This document shows positions 6,339-10,423 of a DNA stretch of 10,423 nt, in pieces. The DNA is from an uncultured Cloacibacillus sp. Its GTDB lineage: Bacteria; Synergistota; Synergistia; Synergistales; Synergistaceae. Every line of letters starts with the position of its first letter. Position 1 is the first letter of the stretch. The notes under the pieces were generated by a model. That model did not search any database. It was not told the origin of the DNA and worked only from the letters and a program-made list of their open reading frames with translations. Where the stretch lies: positions 1 through 10,423 of the forward strand of contig UQVV01000045.1 of assembly GCA_900544635.1 (NCBI GenBank), written 5' to 3'. The translations under genes were made by a program, and so were the position numbers.

Positions 6339-6372
6339 AAAAAACGAAGAAGGGGGAAAGCCCCCTTCTTCG
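6339..6372 (-). terminator. Terminator of the phosphate acyltransferase gene
   Basis: On the minus strand a perfect 12-bp stem (6372-6361 with 6356-6345) has a 4-base loop and is followed by six T (6344-6339). It begins 15 bases past the stop codon at 6387. The T-tract ends only three bases before the ATG of the next gene. Confidence 0.95.
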
Positions 6373-6386
6373 AGCGATTGTCTCCG

Positions 6387-7307
6387 TTATTTGCCCTGGT
6401 GCGCGGCGAGGGCGCAGGCAGTGGCGATTGAGAGGAGCTTCGTCTCGGGCGAGTCGGCGCGGCTCGTGAGGATGACGGGCGCCTTGGCTCCGAGGACGAT
6501 GGCCGCGGTCTTGTTCTCCGCGAAGTAGACTATCGACTTCGCGAGGATGTTTCCGGCCTCGATGTTCGGCACGTGGAGGATGTCCGCGTAGCCCGCGACT
6601 TCGGACTTGATGCCCTTGTGCTCGGCCGAGTGCGGCGAGACGGCGTTGTCGAGCGCGAGCGGGCCGTCGATGACGCAGCCCTTGATCTGTCCGCGGCGGT
6701 TCATCTGCGTGAGCAGCGCGGCGTCGATGGTCGGCGGCATGTCGGGGTTGACTACCTCGACGGCGGCGAGAGCGGCGACCTTCGGGCAGGCGACGCCGAA
6801 GGCGTGCGCGAGCTCGACGACGTTCTTGACGATGTCGACCTTGACCTTGATGTCGGGATACATGTTGAAGGCGGGGTCGGAGACGAAGAATATGCGGTCG
6901 TAGCCCTTGACCTGGTGGATGTAGACGTGGGAGAGGGTCTTTCCGCTGCGGAGGCCCTTTTCCTTGTTGAGGACGCCGCGCAGGAAGTTCGCGGTGGCGA
7001 CCATGCCCTTCATGACTATCTGGGCCTGACCGGTCGAGACGAGCTCGACGGCCTTGAGCGCCGCGGCGGCTTCTCCGCCCTTCTCGTCGACTATCTCGTA
7101 GTTGGCGAGGTCTACGCCGAGCGAAGCGGCGACTTCCTTAATCTTGTCCTCGTCGCCTACGAGGACGGCGTTGGCTATTCCGGCCTTGCGGGCGCTTTCG
7201 ACGGCCTCCATGACCTCGGCGTCTTCGGCGCGCGCGACGCTGATCTTCTTCGGGCCTACCGCCCTCGCGTACTCGAGAAGCTGATCAAGATTGCGAATCT
7301 GTTCCAT
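6387..7307 (-). CDS. ptb: Phosphate butyryltransferase / phosphate acetyltransferase family enzyme
   Basis: This 306-residue enzyme belongs to the PTA/PTB family, which swaps the CoA of an acyl-CoA for phosphate to give an acyl-phosphate; a kinase then makes ATP from it. Length matches single-domain Ptb (about 300) rather than longer Pta enzymes. Visible family motifs are KGMVATANFLRGVLN (100-114), DGPLALDNAVS (214-224), the segment about 238-258 containing DILHVPNIEAGN, and the C-terminal GAKAPVILTSRADS (273-286). No enoyl-CoA hydratase domain is fused. No butyrate kinase gene lies nearby in this window. Butyryl, branched-chain acyl or acetyl groups are all possible substrates; the name ptb is by family and may not reflect specificity. 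GGGAGG lies 11 bases before the ATG, slightly far. The gene has a -10 element upstream and a strong terminator downstream, so it is probably its own transcript, with possible readthrough from the DUF502 gene. Confidence 0.85.
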   Translation of the reverse strand: MEQIRNLDQLLEYARAVGPKKISVARAEDAEVMEAVESARKAGIANAVLVGDEDKIKEVAASLGVDLANYEIVDEKGGEAAAALKAVELVSTGQAQIVMKGMVATANFLRGVLNKEKGLRSGKTLSHVYIHQVKGYDRIFFVSDPAFNMYPDIKVKVDIVKNVVELAHAFGVACPKVAALAAVEVVNPDMPPTIDAALLTQMNRRGQIKGCVIDGPLALDNAVSPHSAEHKGIKSEVAGYADILHVPNIEAGNILAKSIVYFAENKTAAIVLGAKAPVILTSRADSPETKLLSIATACALAAHQGK

Positions 7308-7335
7308 ATCGATAATGACCTCCCTGTGGTTTTGC

Positions 7336-7350
7336 GGCCCCGCCGGGGCC
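7336..7350 (-). other. Hairpin in the ptb 5' leader
   Basis: GGCCCC (7336-7341) and GGGGCC (7345-7350) form a 6-bp stem with a 3-base loop, inside the predicted leader of the phosphate acyltransferase mRNA and about 30 bases before the start. On this strand it is followed by GCAAAA, so it is not a terminator. The T-rich flank is on the plus strand, where no gene needs terminating. Confidence 0.35.
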
Positions 7351-7374
7351 TTCGTTTATCTGTTTCCCTCTGCA

Positions 7375-7380
7375 ATTATA
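7375..7380 (-). promoter_or_regulatory. Probable -10 of the phosphate acyltransferase gene
   Basis: A perfect TATAAT lies on the minus strand at 7380-7375, 67 bases before the start codon, inside the 113-base gap after the DUF502 gene. No convincing -35 is found at 16-18 bases, so an activator or tolerance for weak -35 sites would be needed. Confidence 0.5.
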
Positions 7381-7420
7381 CACGGAATTTTCGAGTTGCC
7401 GCGTCTTTTTACGCAATTTC

Positions 7421-8026
7421 CTAGGATTTTACTCCGAGCGAAATTATCAGCGTGAAGGCCTTCTCGGGCGGGATGTCGAGATACTCTATGTCGCGCTCGT
7501 CGAAGAAGAGGACGAAGCCCGTCGTCGGGTTCGGCGAGGTCGGCACAAAGACCGTGACGCGCGCCGTGCCGTCTGGCATTTCCTCGCGCTTCGAGACGAA
7601 CGCTATGACGTAGCCCTTGCCGACGGGTATCTTCACCGTGCCGAGGTAGCTAGAACCGCCGCTCGCCGTGAAGGTCTGCAAAATGTCGCGGAACGTAGCG
7701 TACCAGCCGCCGATTACGGGAATCTTCGTGATGACGAGCTGCTCCAGCAGGCTAAGCAGCGAACGCTCGCGCCGCCGCAGCTTGCGCCCGATGTAGACGA
7801 GCAGGCAGACGAGGAATACGATGATGAGCGCCGTCGAGCGGCGCGACTGCGTGAAGCCGAAGATGAGCGCGCCGAACATCTCGCATAGATAGATAAGATA
7901 GTAAAAGACGAATACGAAGAGCGCGAGCGGCAGCAGAGCGACGCAGCCGAGAAAAAAGTCGCGCCCCAGCGTCCGCAGGAAGCCCGCCTCTCCGCCCTTT
8001 TTCGTATTTTCCCCTTCGTCCGCCAT
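7421..8026 (-). CDS. DUF502 family membrane protein
   Basis: This 201-residue protein is a member of the DUF502 family, which includes bacterial proteins of unknown role and plant COV-type proteins. A charged N-terminus (1-22) is followed by two hydrophobic segments at about 25-46 and 65-79. A basic loop (RKLRRRE, 81-87) and a C-terminal soluble beta-rich region come next. The family block KIPVIGGWY (101-109) and the strongly conserved VFVPTSPNPTTGFVLFF (159-175) are present. Length is typical, so it looks intact. GGAGG lies eight bases before the ATG. It is transcribed away from plsC, with 76 bases between the two starts. No terminator is obvious after it, so readthrough into the phosphate acyltransferase gene is possible. 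No function can be assigned. Confidence 0.85.
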   Translation of the reverse strand: MADEGENTKKGGEAGFLRTLGRDFFLGCVALLPLALFVFVFYYLIYLCEMFGALIFGFTQSRRSTALIIVFLVCLLVYIGRKLRRRERSLLSLLEQLVITKIPVIGGWYATFRDILQTFTASGGSSYLGTVKIPVGKGYVIAFVSKREEMPDGTARVTVFVPTSPNPTTGFVLFFDERDIEYLDIPPEKAFTLIISLGVKS

Positions 8027-8042
8027 GACGCGCCTCCGATGC

Positions 8043-8071
8043 TTGTCAACCGCCCCCGCGCGCGTTATCCT
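8043..8071 (+). promoter_or_regulatory. Sigma-70-type promoter of the acyltransferase gene
   Basis: TTGTCA (8043-8048), a 17-base spacer and TATCCT (8066-8071) match the consensus at 5 of 6 and 4 of 6 positions. A start near 8078 leaves room for the AGGAGG at 8089-8094. The opposite strand reads TTGACA over the same site, but a matching -10 would fall inside the DUF502 gene start, so I assign the promoter to the plus strand only. Confidence 0.6.
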
Positions 8072-8102
8072 ATCGGGAGAAACGCTTTAGGAGGAAGCAG
8101 AG

Positions 8103-8777
8103 ATGAAGTCCGACAGAAACTGGGTATATTTCATCACCCGAATCATCGTCACGATATATTTTACACTCTATCACCGCCTCTCGGTATACGGGAAGGAAAA
8201 GATACCGCGTGACCGCCCCGTGATAATCGCCTCGAACCACGCGAGCTACCTCGACCCGCCGGTCGTCGGCTACGCATTCTTCCCCGGCTACCTCAAATTC
8301 ATCGCGTGGGACAAATTGTTCAGCTTCAGGCCCTTCGGCGCCTTCCTGCGCGCGATGGGCTCCGTCCCCGTGTCGCAGCAGGACAAGAACAGCTCCGCGG
8401 CGCTGCTGCGCCTCGTCATGGGCTTCATCAAAGAGGGCTTCAACGTATTCATCTGCCCCGAGGGGCACCGCACCGAGGACGGACGGCTCCAGCCGCTCGA
8501 GGGCGGCGTCGCGATAATGGCGCTCAAGACCGGCGCGCCCGTCGTCCCGACATACGCGGCGGGCACGTGGCGCGCGCTCGCGCCGCACATGCGCTTCCCG
8601 CGGCCATGCAAGCTCACCGTCACATTCGGCGACCCGATAGACCCCGCGCAGCTCCCCGAAGGGCTGAACGAAAAAGAAAAGCGCCGCTACATCCTCGATA
8701 AAATCGAGGAATTCTACAAAGAGCAGGACGCGATAGACAAGGCGAAGCACCCGCTGCCCGAGCGCGGCGCGGCGTAA
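8103..8777 (+). CDS. plsC: 1-acyl-sn-glycerol-3-phosphate acyltransferase (PlsC family)
   Basis: The 224-residue protein belongs to the lysophosphatidic-acid acyltransferase family, which adds the second acyl chain to make phosphatidic acid at the inner membrane. An N-terminal hydrophobic stretch (about 8-22) could anchor it. Motif I is NHASYLD (45-51) with the catalytic His46 and Asp51. Motif II corresponds to the region around 79-90. Motif III reads FICPEGHRT (116-124), where the usual form is FPEGTRS, so a His replaces the common Thr. Motif IV is APVVPTYAAG (145-154). AGGAGG at 8089-8094, eight bases before the ATG, fixes the start. It has its own promoter, diverges from the DUF502 gene, and is followed by the hydrogenase-maturation unit after 141 bases. 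Paralogues of this family use other acceptors, so plsC is the family name rather than proven specificity. Confidence 0.85.
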   Translation: MKSDRNWVYFITRIIVTIYFTLYHRLSVYGKEKIPRDRPVIIASNHASYLDPPVVGYAFFPGYLKFIAWDKLFSFRPFGAFLRAMGSVPVSQQDKNSSAALLRLVMGFIKEGFNVFICPEGHRTEDGRLQPLEGGVAIMALKTGAPVVPTYAAGTWRALAPHMRFPRPCKLTVTFGDPIDPAQLPEGLNEKEKRRYILDKIEEFYKEQDAIDKAKHPLPERGAA

Positions 8778-8792
8778 AAGCGCGCGGCGCGG

Positions 8793-8798
8793 TATAAT
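8793..8798 (+). promoter_or_regulatory. Candidate -10 for the hydrogenase-maturation unit
   Basis: A perfect TATAAT lies 15 bases past the plsC stop and upstream of the terminator hairpin at 8867. No -35 match is seen at normal spacing. An 11-base direct repeat GCGCGGCGCGG (8762-8772 and 8782-8792) runs up to the hexamer, 20 bases apart, and could be an operator or simply GC-rich repetition. Confidence 0.4.
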
Positions 8799-8838
8799 CT
8801 ACAAAACGTCATTCCGTTCCCGGGGAAGCGTCCGCGGG

Positions 8839-8898
8839 CAGGGAAAAGCGCGGCACAGAAACAGACGGGCCTTTTCTCTGGAAGAAAAGGCCCTTTTT
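8839..8898 (+). promoter_or_regulatory. Putative attenuator: antiterminator/terminator pair before the hydrogenase regulator gene
   Basis: The terminator is a perfect 11-bp stem (8867-8877 with 8883-8893, 5-base loop) followed by TTTTT (8894-8898). The ribosome binding site of the next gene starts six bases later. Bases 8839-8848 (CAGGGAAAAG) can form ten pairs, one of them G-U, with 8871-8880 (CTTTTCTCTG), which covers most of the terminator's 5' arm. The two helices exclude each other, as in attenuators. No promoter can fit between the terminator and the gene, so transcription must pass through it. It could also simply end plsC. I do not recognise a known riboswitch in the leader. Confidence 0.55.
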
Positions 8899-8918
8899 AT
8901 ATACGGAGGGATGAACAC

Positions 8919-9167
8919 ATGGAGGAAAACAGAATCGGCGTCGCCGCCATAATCATCGACAACCCCGACAGCGTGCAGGAGGTCAACGAAGCGCTCCACA
9001 AATTCAGCCGCCTCATAGTCGGCCGCCTCGGCATCCCGTACCGCGAGCGCGGCGTCGCCGTCATCTCCGTCGTCCTCGACGGCACGACCGACGACATCAG
9101 CGCGCTCACGGGCAAACTCGGAAAAATCAGCGGCGTCACCGTAAAGGCCGCCGTCTCGAAAAAGTAA
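8919..9167 (+). CDS. Iron-only hydrogenase system regulator, TM1266 type
   Basis: This small protein of 82 residues matches the TM1266-type putative iron-only hydrogenase system regulator family, found beside [FeFe]-hydrogenase maturation genes. It looks like a single ACT/NikR-C-like ferredoxin fold: strand RIGVAAIIID (5-14), a helix about 16-30, then the family signature IVGRLGIPYRERGVAVISV (33-51), DGTTDDISALTGKLGKI (54-70) and a final strand to 80. No DNA-binding domain is present, so the regulator label comes from family naming, not from shown activity. GGAGGG at 8905-8910, eight bases before the ATG, fixes the start; the ATG at 8911 is out of frame. The gene is complete, and hydF follows after 15 bases. 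The terminator directly upstream suggests its expression is conditional. Confidence 0.85.
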   Translation: MEENRIGVAAIIIDNPDSVQEVNEALHKFSRLIVGRLGIPYRERGVAVISVVLDGTTDDISALTGKLGKISGVTVKAAVSKK

Positions 9168-9182
9168 AGGAGGCCGCGCGAA

Positions 9183-10400
9183 ATGGCGCTCACCGACACA
9201 CCGCGCTCCAACCGCCTGCACATAGCCTTCTACGGACGGCGCAACGCCGGGAAGTCGAGCCTCATAAACCTCGTCACGGGCCAGCAGACCGCGCTCGTCT
9301 CCGAGCACGCCGGCACGACCACCGACCCCGTCATAAAAAGCATGGAGCTGTTGCCGCTCGGCCCGATAGCGGTAATCGACACCGCGGGCCTCGACGACGA
9401 AGGCGACCTCGGCGCGCTGCGCATAGGCCGCTCGAAAGAGATGATGGACAGGACAGACCTAGCCGTCCTCGTCATAGCCGCCGACACCGCGGGCGACACG
9501 TCGCGCGAACGCGAGTGGCTCGCCGAGCTGCGCGCGCGCAAAACCGCCGTAATAGGCGCGCTCAACAAAACGGACAAGCTCACGGCGGAGGAAGCCGAAG
9601 CGCTGCGCGCGAAGCTCGAAGCCGAGCTCGGCGTACCCTTCGCGGCAGTATCCGCGAACGACAAAACATGCCGCGCCGCCCTGCTCTCCGCCATCGTCAA
9701 ACACGCCCCCTCAGACTTCGAAGCCCCCGCGCTCACGGGCGACCTATACGAGCCCGGCGCGAAAATCGTCCTCGTCGCGCCGCAGGACATCCAGGCCCCC
9801 AAGGGCCGCCTCATACTGCCGCAGGTGCAGGTCATCCGCGACATCCTCGACAACGGCGGCAGCGCATTCGTCTGCACCGCGGACCGCTTCCGCGAAACGC
9901 TCGACGCGCTCAGAGAACCGCCCGCGCTCGTAATCACAGACTCGCAGGTATTCAAGCTCGTCGACGAAATACTTCCGCGCGAAGTGCCGCTCACCTCGTT
10001 CTCCATAATCATGGCGCGCGCCAAGGGCGAGCTCTCCGTCTTCATCGAAGGCGCGAAGGCGATAGAAAAACTCGGCCCGCACGACAAAGTGCTCATAGCC
10101 GAAGCCTGCACCCACGCGCCGCTCAACGAGGACATCGGCCGCGAAAAACTCCCGCGCTGGCTGCGCACGAAAGCCGGGCAAACCCTCTCCGTCGACATCT
10201 GCGCCGGCCCCGACTTCCCGAAAAACCTCCGCGACTACGCGCTCATCCTCCACTGCGGCGGCTGCATGTTCACCCGCAAACAGCTCATGTCCCGCATAAT
10301 CGAAGCCCGGGAAGCCAACATCCCCATAACCAACTACGGCGTGGCAATAGCCCAGCTCAACGGCATCCTCGACAGGGTGACGGAGGTTTTTAGGAAATAA
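9183..10400 (+). CDS. hydF: HydF, [FeFe]-hydrogenase H-cluster maturation GTPase
   Basis: HydF is the scaffold on which the diiron subcluster of [FeFe]-hydrogenase is built with HydE and HydG before transfer to the apo-enzyme. The 405-residue length is normal. The N-terminal GTPase domain shows G1 GRRNAGKS (18-25), a G2 threonine within AGTTTDP (43-49), G3 DTAG (66-69) and G4 NKTD (128-131). A middle dimerisation region follows from about 190. The C-terminal iron-sulfur domain has Cys309-Thr-His311 and HCGGC (His357, Cys358, Cys361), fitting the C-x-H-x(44-53)-HCxxC signature. All key residues are present, so the protein should be functional. AGGAGG at 9168-9173 lies immediately after the regulator's stop and nine bases before the ATG, so the two genes form one unit. 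HydE, HydG and the hydrogenase itself are not in the window and may lie beyond its right edge. The last 23 bases hold nothing I can name. Confidence 0.95.
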   Translation: MALTDTPRSNRLHIAFYGRRNAGKSSLINLVTGQQTALVSEHAGTTTDPVIKSMELLPLGPIAVIDTAGLDDEGDLGALRIGRSKEMMDRTDLAVLVIAADTAGDTSREREWLAELRARKTAVIGALNKTDKLTAEEAEALRAKLEAELGVPFAAVSANDKTCRAALLSAIVKHAPSDFEAPALTGDLYEPGAKIVLVAPQDIQAPKGRLILPQVQVIRDILDNGGSAFVCTADRFRETLDALREPPALVITDSQVFKLVDEILPREVPLTSFSIIMARAKGELSVFIEGAKAIEKLGPHDKVLIAEACTHAPLNEDIGREKLPRWLRTKAGQTLSVDICAGPDFPKNLRDYALILHCGGCMFTRKQLMSRIIEAREANIPITNYGVAIAQLNGILDRVTEVFRK

Positions 10401-10423
10401 CGGCGCGCAAAGAAAATCGGGAA

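Noticed and set aside
8044..8049. TTGACA on the minus strand as a -35 for the DUF502 gene
   Set aside because: A -10 at normal spacing would overlap the DUF502 start codon and leave no leader for its ribosome binding site.
9230..10198. Minus-strand 322-residue Ser/Arg/Ala-rich open frame
   Set aside because: It is antisense to HydF, which has all its motifs. The Ser-rich composition is the usual mirror of GC-rich codons.

Overview
The window comes from a GC-rich anaerobic bacterium with a diderm-style envelope. My best guess is Synergistota (Cloacibacillus/Synergistes-like). This is inference from the gene mix: a fermentative phosphate acyltransferase, [FeFe]-hydrogenase maturation genes, a GLUG-repeat adhesin tail, a BACON-type lipoprotein and a type I-C-like CRISPR repeat. 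No marker gene fixes the taxonomy. There are nine protein genes plus several well-supported hairpins, promoters and dispersed repeats. I saw no tRNA, rRNA, transposase or complete CRISPR array.

Left part (1-2610): the C-terminal end of a GLUG-repeat surface protein runs off the left edge and ends at a strong intrinsic terminator. A 508-bp non-coding stretch follows, holding one isolated type I-C-like CRISPR repeat, a second intrinsic terminator with no gene of its own, a REP-like palindrome and a probable -10 element. Next is an AEC-family transporter, followed by a second palindrome cluster and a long hairpin shared with the convergent neighbour.

Middle (2622-8026, all minus strand): read in transcription order, the genes are a DUF502 membrane protein, a phosphate butyryl/acetyltransferase with its own -10 and a textbook terminator, and then an alpha/beta hydrolase overlapping an exported M23 (LytM) peptidase by ATGA. 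Last is a separately promoted 708-residue lipoprotein. Its central region looks like a beta-barrel pore-forming (leukocidin/VCC-like) domain and it ends in a BACON-like domain. This is the most unusual protein here.

Right part (8043-10423, plus strand): a PlsC-type acyltransferase has a good sigma-70 promoter. After it comes a two-gene unit made of the TM1266-type iron-only hydrogenase system regulator and HydF, the scaffold GTPase of [FeFe]-hydrogenase maturation. A perfect intrinsic terminator sits 6 nt upstream of the regulator's ribosome binding site, and upstream sequence can pair with its 5' arm. This looks like transcription attenuation controlling hydrogenase maturation.

Together the genes suggest a hydrogen-producing, acyl-phosphate-generating fermenter. 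The left half is more accessory (adhesin tail, CRISPR relic, repeats, unusual lipoprotein) and the right half is core metabolism and envelope upkeep.
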